DNA of 64,000 nucleotides from Prauserella isguenensis (lineage in GTDB: Bacteria; Actinomycetota; Actinomycetes; Mycobacteriales; Pseudonocardiaceae), in the NCBI RefSeq assembly GCF_014191605.1, contig NZ_JACHWU010000007.1, positions 62,001-126,000 of the forward strand, given 5' to 3'. The position numbers and the translations under genes were made by a program. The notes beneath the pieces are model-generated. The model was given only the letters and a program-made list of their open reading frames with translations. It searched no databases and was not told the DNA's origin. Numbering within the stretch: the stretch's first letter is position 1; each line of letters begins with the position of its first letter. Below, in pieces: positions 33,406 through 42,708 of this stretch.

Positions 33406-34803
33406 ATGTTCGCGAAGGCCGAAGACCTGCTCGCCGTTGTGCAGCCGTCCTCCGATGGCAGGGAGATCATCGACCCGGCCACCGGTGAGACCGTCGGGCG
33501 GGCACCGGAGCACGAGCGTGCGGATCTGGATGCGGCTGTCGAGGCCGCCCGCGCGGCCCAACCGGCGTGGGAAGCACGGGGACACGCCGAGCGCAGCGCC
33601 CTGCTCACGCGGGCAGCGCAGGCTGTCGCCGACAGTGCGGAGGCACTCGCGGAGCTGCTGTCGCGGGAACAGGGGAAACCGCTCAACGGCCCCAATGCGC
33701 GGTTCGAGGTCGATGCGTGCGCGGGGTGGCTGCGCGCCACCGCTTCGTTCGAGCTCGAACCGCAGACAGTGAGCGAGGACGCGGAACTGCACTACCGGCC
33801 GTTCGGGGTCGTGGGCGCCGTCGGACCCTGGAACTGGCCCATGATGATCAGCGTCTGGCAGTTGGCGCCTGCGCTGCGGATGGGCAACACCGTGGTGCTG
33901 AAGCCATCCGAGTACACGCCCCTGTCGGTACTGGCGCTGGTACACGTACTCAACACCGAGCTACCCGACGATGTGCTCCACGTGGTTTCGGGCGGTCGCG
34001 AGATCGGCGAGGCGCTGGTAGCCCATGCGAGTATCGACAAGCTCATGTTCACCGGCTCGACTGCCACCGGCAAGGCCATCATCCGGTCGTCCGCGGACAC
34101 GGTGAAGCGGTTGACCCTCGAACTCGGAGGTAACGACGCCGGCATTGTGTTGCCGGACGTCGATCCCGCGGGCATCGCCGAGGACCTGTTCTGGGGTGCG
34201 TTCATCAACACCGGCCAGACGTGCGCCGCACTCAAGCGCCTGTACGTGCACGAGGACGTCTACGACAGCGTCGTCGACGCGCTGGCGCGCGTCGCGGCGG
34301 CCACACCGATGGGAATCGGTCTCGACGAGGAGAACGTACTCGGGCCGCTGCAGAACAAGGCACAGTACGAGATCGTGGCCGACCTGGTCCAGGCCGCGAA
34401 GGACGCGGGCGCCCGCATCGTCGTCGGCGGGAATCCGGCCGATGACCAACGCGGGTTCTTCTATCCGGCGACCATCGTGGCCGACATCGACGATGCGAAC
34501 CCGCTCGTCGCGCGTGAGCAGTTCGGCCCGGTTCTTCCGGTTGTCAAGTACTCGTCGGTCGACGACGCGGTGGCGATGGCCAACGGACTCGACGTCGGAC
34601 TGGGTGCCTCGGTGTGGTCCGCTGATCGGGAGCGGGCCAAGGCGATCGCTGCGCGCCTGCAGGCCGGCACAGTCTGGATCAACAAGCACGGGGCGATCGA
34701 TCCCCGTGTTCCATTCGGCGGTGCCAAGCAGTCCGGGTACGGCCTCGAGTTCGGCGTCGAAGGGCTCAAACAGCTCGGCCAGCCGCAGGTCATCAGCGGC
34801 TGA
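33406..34803 (+). CDS. Aldehyde dehydrogenase, last gene of the homoprotocatechuate operon
   Basis: A 465-residue dehydrogenase with 'GPWNWPMMISVWQLAPALRMG' near residue 145, glutamate in 'TLELGGNDAGIVLPD' near residue 240 and cysteine in 'NTGQTCAALKRLYV' near residue 275. I prefer ATG 33406, because GGAG lies seven bases before it, to ATG 33394 with no clear site. It may oxidise an aromatic aldehyde such as a hydroxyphenylacetaldehyde that feeds the pathway from amines; this is inference. A strong hairpin follows. Confidence 0.9.
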   Translation: MFAKAEDLLAVVQPSSDGREIIDPATGETVGRAPEHERADLDAAVEAARAAQPAWEARGHAERSALLTRAAQAVADSAEALAELLSREQGKPLNGPNARFEVDACAGWLRATASFELEPQTVSEDAELHYRPFGVVGAVGPWNWPMMISVWQLAPALRMGNTVVLKPSEYTPLSVLALVHVLNTELPDDVLHVVSGGREIGEALVAHASIDKLMFTGSTATGKAIIRSSADTVKRLTLELGGNDAGIVLPDVDPAGIAEDLFWGAFINTGQTCAALKRLYVHEDVYDSVVDALARVAAATPMGIGLDEENVLGPLQNKAQYEIVADLVQAAKDAGARIVVGGNPADDQRGFFYPATIVADIDDANPLVAREQFGPVLPVVKYSSVDDAVAMANGLDVGLGASVWSADRERAKAIAARLQAGTVWINKHGAIDPRVPFGGAKQSGYGLEFGVEGLKQLGQPQVISG

Positions 34804-34816
34804 CCGGACGAGATCC

Positions 34817-34852
34817 CGCGCAGGGTCCCCGGCAACCCGGGGGCCCTGCGCG
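34817..34852. terminator. Strong bidirectional hairpin between convergent operons
   Basis: Sixteen paired bases (34817-34832 with 34837-34852, one G-T wobble) enclose a four-base CAAC loop. The hairpin lies exactly between the stop of the aldehyde dehydrogenase (plus) and the stop of the flavin reductase (minus), and should end transcription from both sides. Confidence 0.8.
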
Positions 34853-34855
34853 TGC

Positions 34856-35356
34856 TCACGCGTCGGGGATGGTCACGAAGCCACCGTCGACGAAAGCCAG
34901 GCAGTCGCCCCTGCGATGGCCGAAATGTTCGACACGGCCCAGGAACAGGGTGTGGTCGCCACCATCATGTTCGGCCCAGGGCGTGCATTCGAACCACGAG
35001 GCAGGGTCGGCCAGCCGGGGAGCATGTGCGCCTTCGACCCAGTCGGGCTCCAGGTTCGGCTTGCCCGCGAAGTGCATCGCTACGTCGCGCTGGTCGGCAC
35101 CGAGCACGTTGACGGTGAATGGTCTGTTGCCCAGCAGTGCGTGCGCGCGGACCGACCGCTGGATGGCCACGAGCACGAGCGGCGGGTCCAGCGACACCGA
35201 GGTGAACGAATTGACCGTCAGCCCGTGGCGTTTCGACACGCCGTCGAAGGTGACCACGGCGACGCCGGTCGCGAACCGGCCGAGGCAGCCGCGCAGCACC
35301 TGCGCGAGCTCGGCCGGGTCATCGTAGGCAGCAGCGGCGGTGGACGGTGCGGTCAT
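34856..35356 (-). CDS. Flavin reductase, probable partner of the second StyA-like monooxygenase
   Basis: This 166-residue split-barrel reductase has 'LGRFATGVAVVTFDGVSKRHG' near residue 25 and '[18 protein letters not shown]' near residue 48. I start it at ATG 35356, with GAGGAG upstream; longer frames add non-conserved sequence. It is divergent from the StyA-like gene, with 333 bases between them, so the two would be co-regulated rather than co-transcribed. This differs from the first StyA/StyB-like pair, where they overlap. Confidence 0.88.
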   Translation of the reverse strand: MTAPSTAAAAYDDPAELAQVLRGCLGRFATGVAVVTFDGVSKRHGLTVNSFTSVSLDPPLVLVAIQRSVRAHALLGNRPFTVNVLGADQRDVAMHFAGKPNLEPDWVEGAHAPRLADPASWFECTPWAEHDGGDHTLFLGRVEHFGHRRGDCLAFVDGGFVTIPDA

Positions 35357-35689
35357 CGTCGATCGCTCCTCGTCTCTCGGGGTCGCCGACATTCGGTGGA
35401 CTCGGCGCCGGATGTACATCGACGTCACGCAGCGTCCGAGACCGGAGGTGGCGGCCGCTACCCCGATTCCGCTGCCTTGCCGTGGTTGCACAGACGCGTG
35501 CGTCCGTTGGACAGTGCGACCCGGGCATCGCAGGGCGGCCGGTGCGGCGAGTTGACAGCCAGTGCACCGCTTCTGCGCCTGAGTGAACAGTGGCGCGTGA
35601 GGCTGTGCCGGGACGCACTCCGCGCGTCAGGATGACTGCGGCCGACCACGTCGGCGCTACCACGGGCACGGCTCAACGAGGAGACGCAG
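35357..35689. promoter_or_regulatory. Divergent promoter region, no gene
   Basis: This 333-base gap separates the divergent flavin reductase and StyA-like genes. I find no coding frame with family resemblance and no strong palindrome. It presumably holds both promoters and the binding site of the nearby AraC-type regulator. Confidence 0.35.
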
Positions 35690-36949
35690 ATGCCAGATAT
35701 CGGGATCATCGGAGCGGGCACGGCGGGGCTGCACCTCGCCCTGCTGCTCCAGCAGGCCGGGGTTCCCACCCGGATCTACACAAATCAGACCGCTGAGCAG
35801 ATCGCGTCGGGACCACCGCAGAACAGTGTCTCGCACCACGCGCCGACCGTCGCCAGGGAAAGCGCGATGGGGGTGAATTTCTGGCCTGTCGACGAGTACG
35901 GCTACCAGGTGCATTACCACCATCTGAACGTTCCGGACGGTCCTCCCGTGTTCCGCGGTGATTTCCTGCGCCCCTCGCGGGTTCTGGACTACCGGATCTA
36001 TCTGCCGCGGTTGATGGCCGAGTACGAGGAGCGTGGCGGGACCATCGAACAGCGCTCGGTCGAACCGGCCGATTTCGAGCAGCTCGCCCGCAGGCACGAC
36101 CTGATCGTGGTCGCCGCCGGCAAACGCTCGTTCGCGGAGTACTTCGGTGAACGGCCCGACGCGTCGCCGTACGCGAAGCCGCAGCGGCACCTGGCGGTGG
36201 GTTTCTGGGACGGTGTGGCGCAGACCGAACCGCGCGCCGTGACCATGAGCATCTCGCCGGGCCACGGCGAACTGCTTGACCTGCCCATCACCACCTTCGA
36301 TGGCTGGGCCAGCGCGTTGCTGTGCGAGAACGTTCCTGGCGGCGATCTCGAGGTGCTGATGACGCAAAAGGAGTCCTCGGATCCCGAGGCTTACCGCAGG
36401 CTGACCCTGGAGAAGCTCAAGGAACACCATCCGACGGTGTTCGAACGCATCGACGAATCCCGGTTCGCTTTGATGCGTCCCGGCGATATCCTGCAGGGCG
36501 CGGTGCGTCCGGTGGTGCGCGAGGACTACCGGACGTTGACCGACGGGACCGTCGTGCTGGCGCTGGGTGACGCGCACGCCACCGTGGACCCGGTCACGGG
36601 GCAGGGCGCCAACTCCGCGTCGTTCGAGGCGCAGGTGGCCGCGGACGCGATCATCGAGGACGGAGTGGTCGACGAGCGTTTCGCGCAGAAGGTCGCATTG
36701 CGGCGCAGGGAACGCGTCGACGGGCTGAGTACGTGGGTGAACACCATGATCGAGACGCCCACGCCGCCACATCTGCAGAAGCTCATCGGCGCGATGTCGC
36801 AGATGCGCACGTTGTGCGACGAGTTCACCGAGAACTTCAGCTATCCCCACCGCAACGGCGACATGGTGGCCACGCCCGCACGGGTGGACGCCGCGATCGC
36901 CCGCCATGCCGAAATCGGCCAGGATCCCACCGACGCGAAGGCGCACTGA
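35690..36949 (+). CDS. StyA-like FAD-dependent monooxygenase, second copy
   Basis: The 419-residue protein begins with 'IGIIGAGTAGLHLALLLQQAG' (FAD Rossmann motif, residues 4-24) and has 'VVLALGDAHATVDPVTGQGANS' near residue 290, the second flavin motif. GAGGAGA lies upstream of the ATG. It is clearly divergent from the copy at 19803-21098, with histidine-rich 'VHYHHLNVPDG' sequence near residue 75, so a different substrate is likely. Its stop overlaps the EthD gene (TGATG), and the reductase is encoded divergently. Confidence 0.87.
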   Translation: MPDIGIIGAGTAGLHLALLLQQAGVPTRIYTNQTAEQIASGPPQNSVSHHAPTVARESAMGVNFWPVDEYGYQVHYHHLNVPDGPPVFRGDFLRPSRVLDYRIYLPRLMAEYEERGGTIEQRSVEPADFEQLARRHDLIVVAAGKRSFAEYFGERPDASPYAKPQRHLAVGFWDGVAQTEPRAVTMSISPGHGELLDLPITTFDGWASALLCENVPGGDLEVLMTQKESSDPEAYRRLTLEKLKEHHPTVFERIDESRFALMRPGDILQGAVRPVVREDYRTLTDGTVVLALGDAHATVDPVTGQGANSASFEAQVAADAIIEDGVVDERFAQKVALRRRERVDGLSTWVNTMIETPTPPHLQKLIGAMSQMRTLCDEFTENFSYPHRNGDMVATPARVDAAIARHAEIGQDPTDAKAH

Positions 36950-37251
36950 TGCACAAACTGCTGGTCCTCTACCCGCACCCGACCGATCCCGAAGCGTTCC
37001 GGTCGTACTACGAGCACACGCACCTGCCGCTGGCTGCGCAATTGCCGGGAATGCTCGATTGGCGCTACAGCCTCTCTGTACGTTCGGCGCCGGAGGAGGC
37101 CTACTTCGCCGTGTTCGAGGCCGATTTCCCCGATGCCGAGACGCTGGCGGCGGCGTTGTCCTCGCCGGAGGGCGAAGCGGTGCAGGCCGATGTGCCGAAC
37201 TACGCCACCGGCGGCGCGATCGTGCTCGACTACCCGGTGGCCTCTCCCTGA
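36949..37251 (+). CDS. EthD-domain small protein
   Basis: A 100-residue ferredoxin-like-fold protein with the EthD hallmark 'YYEHTHLPLAAQLPG' near residues 20-34. Family members accompany oxygenases and act as small isomerases, decarboxylases or helper proteins; none is assigned for this subgroup. It is translationally coupled to the StyA-like gene, which suggests that it processes the reactive epoxide or its product. Its last 22 bases overlap the convergent AraC gene. Confidence 0.85.
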   Translation: MHKLLVLYPHPTDPEAFRSYYEHTHLPLAAQLPGMLDWRYSLSVRSAPEEAYFAVFEADFPDAETLAAALSSPEGEAVQADVPNYATGGAIVLDYPVASP

Positions 37252-38258
37252 GCCGGCCGTGGTTCGCCGCGCCGCGGGTGCCCCCGTGCGGCGCGGCGAA
37301 ACGCGCTGGGGGACACCCCGACCTGGTGGCGGAACGTGCGCGAGAAGTGTGACGCGTCCGGGTAGCCCCAGCTCGTCGCGATGTCGGCGATCGACCGGTT
37401 GGCGTGCAGCGGATCGGCCAGTTCGCGGCGGATTGCCTCGATGCGCTGTTGGCGGATCCAGGCTGAGACGGTCATGCCCTGTTCGTGGAACAGGGCATGT
37501 AGGTGACGCGTGGAGATGTAGACCGCGCGGGCGATGCTGTCGGGATTGAGGTCGGTGTCGCCCAGATTGTCCGTGATGTACTGGCGGATGCGCAGCATCA
37601 GCGACAGATGCTCGTGGTCGCCCTCCGCGGTGTGTGCCAGGGCGGCGGTGCTCAACAGCGCAGAGATCAGGTCCACGGCGGTGCGCACCACCCGTGCGGC
37701 GACGGGCCCCTCCAGCGCGCCGAAGTCGCTGGAGAGCTCCGTCAACAGCGGGGTGACCAGCCTCGTCAGTCGTTCCTCCGGGCCCAGCGACATCGCGGTG
37801 ATCGCGCGGACGTGGTCCGGGCTCGGGTCGACCAGATCGCGCGGAAACATGATCACGACGGCGTCCACGTGATCCGGGAAGCGCAGATCGTACGGCCGGG
37901 CGGTGTCGTAGACGCTCACGCTTCCCGGCACCATCGTCGCGCTGCGTGCGTCCTGCACGAGTTCGCCGTGGCCCTCGACCAGCAGCATGATCTTGTAGAA
38001 CAGCCGCTCGGAGGCCTCGATGAGCGCCGGTGTGCGGTGCACCTCGTGCGGACTGACCCGCAGTCGGGAGAAGAACACGCCGTCGATGACCCGGCCGCGA
38101 ATGGTGCCGGCGAACCGCCCGTCGCTGAGGTCGTCGACCACCAGGGGCACGAACGACGACGACACCACGCGCTGCCACGCGAGTACCGACTCGGTGGCGA
38201 ACGCAACCGGGGGCAGGGGTGCTTCGCGGCGCACACCTGCGACCGGTGATCCGGTCAT
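37230..38258 (-). CDS. AraC-family transcriptional regulator
   Basis: The 342-residue regulator has an N-terminal AraC-binding-like domain ('ERLFYKIMLLVEGHGELVQDAR', near residue 90) and two C-terminal helix-turn-helix units, the second reading 'SIADIATSWGYPDASHFSRTFR' near residue 295. GGAAGGAG precedes the ATG. It is convergent with, and slightly overlaps, the EthD gene. The best candidate targets are the StyA-like, flavin reductase and MFS genes around it, acting as a substrate-responsive activator. Confidence 0.92.
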   Translation of the reverse strand: MTGSPVAGVRREAPLPPVAFATESVLAWQRVVSSSFVPLVVDDLSDGRFAGTIRGRVIDGVFFSRLRVSPHEVHRTPALIEASERLFYKIMLLVEGHGELVQDARSATMVPGSVSVYDTARPYDLRFPDHVDAVVIMFPRDLVDPSPDHVRAITAMSLGPEERLTRLVTPLLTELSSDFGALEGPVAARVVRTAVDLISALLSTAALAHTAEGDHEHLSLMLRIRQYITDNLGDTDLNPDSIARAVYISTRHLHALFHEQGMTVSAWIRQQRIEAIRRELADPLHANRSIADIATSWGYPDASHFSRTFRHQVGVSPSAFRRAARGHPRRGEPRPAQGEATG

Positions 38259-38401
38259 GCACGCTCCTTCCCTAGCGACAACGCTGACGCTCGAACCCGG
38301 ACAGTACCGTGCGCGGCCGGGCACGGCGTCGCGGCGAACGCCGAGCCCGGCCGGGCCGCCCCGTCGACGAGGTCGATCTCCCTCTGGCGGGCGGCCAGGA
38401 C

Positions 38402-39799
38402 TTACCGCACGTGCGCCGGCTCGTCGGCCGAGGAACGGGCCGCCGAGAACACGGTCGCCCCGCGCTCCTGCTCGGCCTGGTTGTCGACACCGAGGTCGAT
38501 ACCTGTGCGATCTCGCAGGAGTGCGCAGGCGAGGACGGCGAGTGCGAACATAGCGAGCAGGTAGCCGGCGACCGTGTAGATGCTTCCGGTCGCCTGGACG
38601 AGCGTTGTGGCGATCATCGGTGCGAAGGCACCTCCGAGGATCGCGCCGAGTGCGTACGATATGGCCACGCCGGAGAATCGCACCGAGGCCGGGAAGATCT
38701 CGGCGTACCACGCTGACTGAGGCCCGTACGCGAGACCCAGACCGATGGTGAACAGCGCGAGGCCCAGGAAGAGCGGCCAGATGTGGCCGGTGTTGACCAG
38801 GGCGAACATCGGCACCACGGTCAGGATCAGGCTGGCGTACCCGATGAGGTAGGTGCGTTTCCGGCCGAAGCGATCGGCCATGATGCCCGACAGGAACGTC
38901 GTCAGGGTCCACAGGGCAGCAGCGCCGGTGATGGCCAGCAGCACTGGGGTTCGCTCGAGCGCGACCTCTCCTTCGGGGTCGGTGGCGTAGTTGGTGATGA
39001 AGCCGCCGGTGGTCATGTACCCCGCGGCGTTGTTTCCGGCGAAGACGAAGGCGGCGAGGACGATGAGCAGCCAATGCCTGCGGAACAGCTCGACGATGGG
39101 CGCCTTGGTCCGCTGTTTCTTCGCTGCCATCTCGGCGAACACGGGGCTTTCGTCGACGGCGCGTCGAACCACGTAGCCCACGCCGATCAACACTGTGCTC
39201 AGCAGGAACGGGATCCGCCAGCCCCAGTCGAGGAAGGCTTGTCCCGGCGCGATCACGCCGGTCATCAACGCGGTGACACCGGAGGCGAGGAGCATCCCGA
39301 GCGGTACGCCGATCTGCGGGAACGCTCCCGCGCGGCCGCGACGATGCGGCGGCGCGTGCTCGACGGCCATCAGGACGGCGCCGCCCCATTCTCCACCGGC
39401 CGAGATGCCCTGCAAGATACGGAGAAGTAGCAGCATGACCGGGGCGAGCACACCCGCGTTCTCGTAGGTGGGCAGTAGACCGATAAGTGCCGTCGCGCCG
39501 CCCATCATCACCAGGGTGATGACGAGCATGGCGCGTCTGCCGATGCGGTCGCCGAAGTGGCCGGCGAGGAACGCGCCGAGCGGCCGGAAGACGAAGCTGA
39601 TACCGACGGTCGCGAACGACAGCAACAGCCCGATCTCCGAGCCCGCCGGAGCGAAGAACAGTTGGGAGAACACGAGTCCGGCGGCTGTGCCGTAGATGAA
39701 GAAGTCGTACCACTCGATGGTCGTACCGATGACCGTCGCGAAGGCGACTCGCCGTGAGTTCTGTTCTGTCGTACTTGCAGTGGGTGGGGATGTTGTCAT
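38402..39799 (-). CDS. MFS transporter, MHS subfamily, second copy
   Basis: The 465-residue, 12-helix transporter shows 'VIGTTIEWYDFFIYGTAAGLVF' in the first helix and the loop motifs 'GHFGDRIGRRAMLV' near residue 87 and 'GIMADRFGRKRTYL' near residue 300. It is close in layout to the transporter at 226-1605. I start it at ATG 39799, with GAGGA upstream. It lies downstream of the second P450 gene on the same strand with an 81-base gap, so it may import that operon's aromatic substrate, or serve the StyA-like module. Confidence 0.9.
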   Translation of the reverse strand: MTTSPPTASTTEQNSRRVAFATVIGTTIEWYDFFIYGTAAGLVFSQLFFAPAGSEIGLLLSFATVGISFVFRPLGAFLAGHFGDRIGRRAMLVITLVMMGGATALIGLLPTYENAGVLAPVMLLLLRILQGISAGGEWGGAVLMAVEHAPPHRRGRAGAFPQIGVPLGMLLASGVTALMTGVIAPGQAFLDWGWRIPFLLSTVLIGVGYVVRRAVDESPVFAEMAAKKQRTKAPIVELFRRHWLLIVLAAFVFAGNNAAGYMTTGGFITNYATDPEGEVALERTPVLLAITGAAALWTLTTFLSGIMADRFGRKRTYLIGYASLILTVVPMFALVNTGHIWPLFLGLALFTIGLGLAYGPQSAWYAEIFPASVRFSGVAISYALGAILGGAFAPMIATTLVQATGSIYTVAGYLLAMFALAVLACALLRDRTGIDLGVDNQAEQERGATVFSAARSSADEPAHVR

Positions 39800-39879
39800 T
39801 TCTGTTCCTCTTCGTTGAGGCGAAACGGTGCCGCCGGTGGGCCCGGCAGACGGTGGAAGGGAACGCGCGGGACCCGCTG

Positions 39880-41079
39880 TCACGCGTCCCAGGTCACGGG
39901 CAGCGTGGTCAAGCCACGGAAGACCCAGCCGTCCCAGGTCTCGGGCCGTCTCGGGTCGGTGCCCAGGCCGGGTAATTCTTCGTACAGCAACGGGACCGCG
40001 ACGTCGCCGATGGCGATCCGGGCGGCCCAGTGGCCGGCGCAGAGGTGTACACCGCTGCCGAACGCGAGGTGCGGCCTGCGCTCACGGTCGATGTCGAACT
40101 CGTCGGGACGTGCGAACGCGGCTGGGTCGCGGTTGGCCGCGCCGACGACCACTCCGACGGGCGCTTCGGCCGGGAGTTGCACTCCTTGCAGGGTGACCGC
40201 CCGGGTGGTCTCCCTCGGATACATGCCGATCGGTGACTGCCAGCGGACTGCCTCGTCGAACACCCTTGCCCACAGGGACGGGTCGGCAAGGACACGGCGG
40301 CGCTGTGCGGGGTGGTGGGACAGTGCCCATACCGCGTTTGTTACGGCGTGCTGAGGCTCGTTCATGCCGCCGGAAATAACCAGTTTGACGTTCGCGGTGA
40401 CCTGCTCGACGGGAAGACCGCTCGCGATCAGCGCCGAGGTGATGGATTCGTCGGGAGCCTTCCGATAGAACGGGATGAGCTCGGTGAGCAGCGCGTCGAC
40501 CTCGTCTTGAGCTGCGTCGCAGCGACGCCATATCTCCGCGTCGTCGAGCAGATTTCCCGTGCCTGCGATGAATGCGTGGGACCACCGGCGGAGATCGTCG
40601 ACGGTCACGTGCCTGAGCCCCAGCAGGTCGATGAGGTTCTGCGACGCCACCGGCGCTGCGTAGTCCCGGTTCAGATCGGCCTCGTCCGGGCCGTACGAGC
40701 GCAGCGTCTCCAGATGGTTCCGCGCGTTCCGCTCGAAGATCGGCGCCCAGTGCGCTCGCAGGCTCTTCGGGCGCAGCGACGTGTTGATCGCTGTCCGTTC
40801 CCGGGCATGGTCGGGATCGTCCTTGCGCAGCATCGGAGTCGCGCCCATGGCTCTGGCCATGGTCGCGCCGCCACCGCGCACTGCCGCGGAGAACGTTTCC
40901 TGGTCTTCCTCGATGGCACGGCAGGCCGCGGACGAGGTCACCAGGTACCGGCCGAGAGCGGGCACCCAGGCGACGGGCGTCTCGTGCACAAGCCGTCGGT
41001 AGGTGGGGTAGGGGTCGCGCATCAGCTCCGCGGGATCGACCCAGTCGGCGATGGGCGCCTCGGTGGTGGTCGTCGTCAT
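39880..41079 (-). CDS. Cytochrome P450, distal gene of the P450-ferredoxin-reductase operon
   Basis: This 399-residue class I bacterial P450 has the ExxR pair in 'FDEAVRW' near residue 276 and the heme-thiolate motif 'FGSGVHLCAGHW' near residue 340. The I-helix reads 'SGGMNEPQHAV': the acid is present but the usual threonine is replaced by proline. It shares ferredoxin and reductase with the other P450 of this operon, and starts 25 bases after the reductase stop. Substrate unknown; neighbours suggest an aromatic or terpenoid compound. Confidence 0.93.
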   Translation of the reverse strand: MTTTTTEAPIADWVDPAELMRDPYPTYRRLVHETPVAWVPALGRYLVTSSAACRAIEEDQETFSAAVRGGGATMARAMGATPMLRKDDPDHARERTAINTSLRPKSLRAHWAPIFERNARNHLETLRSYGPDEADLNRDYAAPVASQNLIDLLGLRHVTVDDLRRWSHAFIAGTGNLLDDAEIWRRCDAAQDEVDALLTELIPFYRKAPDESITSALIASGLPVEQVTANVKLVISGGMNEPQHAVTNAVWALSHHPAQRRRVLADPSLWARVFDEAVRWQSPIGMYPRETTRAVTLQGVQLPAEAPVGVVVGAANRDPAAFARPDEFDIDRERRPHLAFGSGVHLCAGHWAARIAIGDVAVPLLYEELPGLGTDPRRPETWDGWVFRGLTTLPVTWDA

Positions 41080-41104
41080 GGCGGTTCCTCGTGGTGTGAT
41101 GCGC

Positions 41105-42373
41105 TCAGGGTGTGGGCTCGAGCGCGCGGGCGAAGACCTTCAGGGAGAAGCCAGGGTCGTCCAGTCGCTCCGGTGCGGGCGCACGTCCCTCGGCGAGCAG
41201 CCTGCGGGCGGCCATATGGTCGGCAGGTCGGTTGAGCGATTCCACTGCGACGAGCCGTTCCCCGCGGTAGGAGCACACGGAGAACTTCCCCTCGGCTGGG
41301 TCGCCGAGGACGAGGGCACGGTCGTCGGGTAGTCGGAGGCCGGCGATCTGCAGCTTCATCGGCCCCTGGTGGCTCCAGAACCACGGCAGCTCCCGATATC
41401 CGCCGGGATCCTCGCGGCCCAGAATCGCCGCCGCCACGTGCCGGGCCTGGTCGGTGGCGTTCTGCACCGACTCGAGACGGATCCGGTTGCCCTGCAACGG
41501 ATGCGGGAAGCTGGCACAGTCCCCGATCGCATAGATATCGGGGTCGCTCGTGCGGAGGTGTTCGTCGACGACGATCCCGTCGTCCACTGTCAACCCAGCC
41601 TGTATGGCGAGCTCGTCCCGCGGGACGACACCGATGCCCACGAGGACCAGGTCGGCTGTGTACTCGGTGCCGTCCGTTCCGATCGCGCCGCGGACCCGAC
41701 CGTTGTCACCCAGGAAGGCGGTCACGCCCGTACCGAGTCGCAGGTCGACTCCGGTGCTGCGGTGAGCCTCGGCGATGTGCTCGGCCATCTCGGCGGACAA
41801 TGCCCGGCCCAGGGGCCGCGCGGCTGCCTCCACCACGGTGACGGGAAGGCCGCGCTTCCGGGCGGCGGCTGCGAACTCGAGGCCGATGAACCCGGCCCCG
41901 ACGACGAGCGCGGAGTCGCATCCGGCCATCGCGGCCCGTACGGCTTCGGCATCGGCGAGGGTGCGTAAGGAGTGGACGCCTTCGAGGTCGGATCCGGGTA
42001 CCGGCAGGCTGCGGTTCGTGGCACCGCACGCGATGACGAGGCTGTCGTAGGGCAGCTGGCGCCCGTCGGACAGGTGAACCCTTCTGCCTGACCGGTCGAT
42101 CATCGTGGCCGATGCGCCCGTGCACAGCTCGATCCGCTGCTCGGCGAAGAACTGCATTCCCCGTAAGGGAAGCGGTTCGGCATCGGCCGTGTCGAGGTGT
42201 TCCTTCGACAGTGGCGGCCGTTGGTAGGGAGGCGCCGACTCGTCACCGACCAGCGTCAGCGGGCCGGCATGGCCCATTGTTCGGAGGGCCTCGGCTGCCT
42301 GAACGCCCGCGTGGCCGGCACCGATCACGACAACGCTCGTGGTGGCCGCCTCAGACTTGGGAGGTGGGCACAT
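41105..42373 (-). CDS. FAD/NAD(P)H ferredoxin reductase (putidaredoxin/rhodocoxin reductase type)
   Basis: The 422-residue flavoprotein has an N-terminal FAD motif 'VVVIGAGHAGVQAAEALR' (residues 13-30), the substrate-facing 'PPYQRPPLSKEHL' near residue 48, an NAD-binding 'ALVVGAGFIGLEFAAAARKRG' near residue 155 and 'IYAIGDCASF' near residue 280. AGGAGGT precedes the ATG, which lies inside the last 23 bases of the ferredoxin gene. It passes electrons from NAD(P)H to the ferredoxin for both P450s. Confidence 0.93.
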   Translation of the reverse strand: MCPPPKSEAATTSVVVIGAGHAGVQAAEALRTMGHAGPLTLVGDESAPPYQRPPLSKEHLDTADAEPLPLRGMQFFAEQRIELCTGASATMIDRSGRRVHLSDGRQLPYDSLVIACGATNRSLPVPGSDLEGVHSLRTLADAEAVRAAMAGCDSALVVGAGFIGLEFAAAARKRGLPVTVVEAAARPLGRALSAEMAEHIAEAHRSTGVDLRLGTGVTAFLGDNGRVRGAIGTDGTEYTADLVLVGIGVVPRDELAIQAGLTVDDGIVVDEHLRTSDPDIYAIGDCASFPHPLQGNRIRLESVQNATDQARHVAAAILGREDPGGYRELPWFWSHQGPMKLQIAGLRLPDDRALVLGDPAEGKFSVCSYRGERLVAVESLNRPADHMAARRLLAEGRAPAPERLDDPGFSLKVFARALEPTP

Positions 42374-42677
42374 CGACCTCGACCTCCTCGAGATCCGGGC
42401 CGAGGACCACCTGGCACCCGAGTCTGCTCCGGGTCTCGTCCCGTGGTGCGGCTGTGCACTCCAACATCTCTTCTTCGTCCTCGCTGATCTCCGGCAACCG
42501 GTCGAGGTAGCCGTCGCGGACGTAGACGTGGCAGGTCGCGCACATGGCTTGGCCGCCGCACTCGCCGACGATGCCGGCGACGTCGTTCTGCAGAGCCACT
42601 TTCATCACGGAAGTGCCGTCGGGCGATTCGACGACATCGGTCTCGTCGTTGTCGTGGTGGAAGATCACTTTGGGCAT
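42351..42677 (-). CDS. [2Fe-2S] ferredoxin (adrenodoxin/putidaredoxin type)
   Basis: A 108-residue electron carrier with cluster ligands Cys40, Cys46, Cys49 ('ECGGQAMCATCHVYV') and Cys88 ('LGCQVVL'). This is the standard spacing for P450-serving vertebrate-type ferredoxins. It lies 31 bases after the first P450 gene and overlaps the reductase gene by 23 bases, forming a complete class I electron chain for two P450s. Confidence 0.95.
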   Translation of the reverse strand: MPKVIFHHDNDETDVVESPDGTSVMKVALQNDVAGIVGECGGQAMCATCHVYVRDGYLDRLPEISEDEEEMLECTAAPRDETRSRLGCQVVLGPDLEEVEVDVPTSQV

Positions 42678-42708
42678 GGGAACTCCTCGAAAGTTCAGGT
42701 TCGGCGGG

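Noticed and set aside
37230-39713. 827-codon minus-strand frame spanning the AraC and part of the MFS gene
   Set aside because: Only the last 342 codons (AraC regulator) look like protein; the upstream part is an out-of-frame reading of the MFS gene, which has its own start, stop and motifs.
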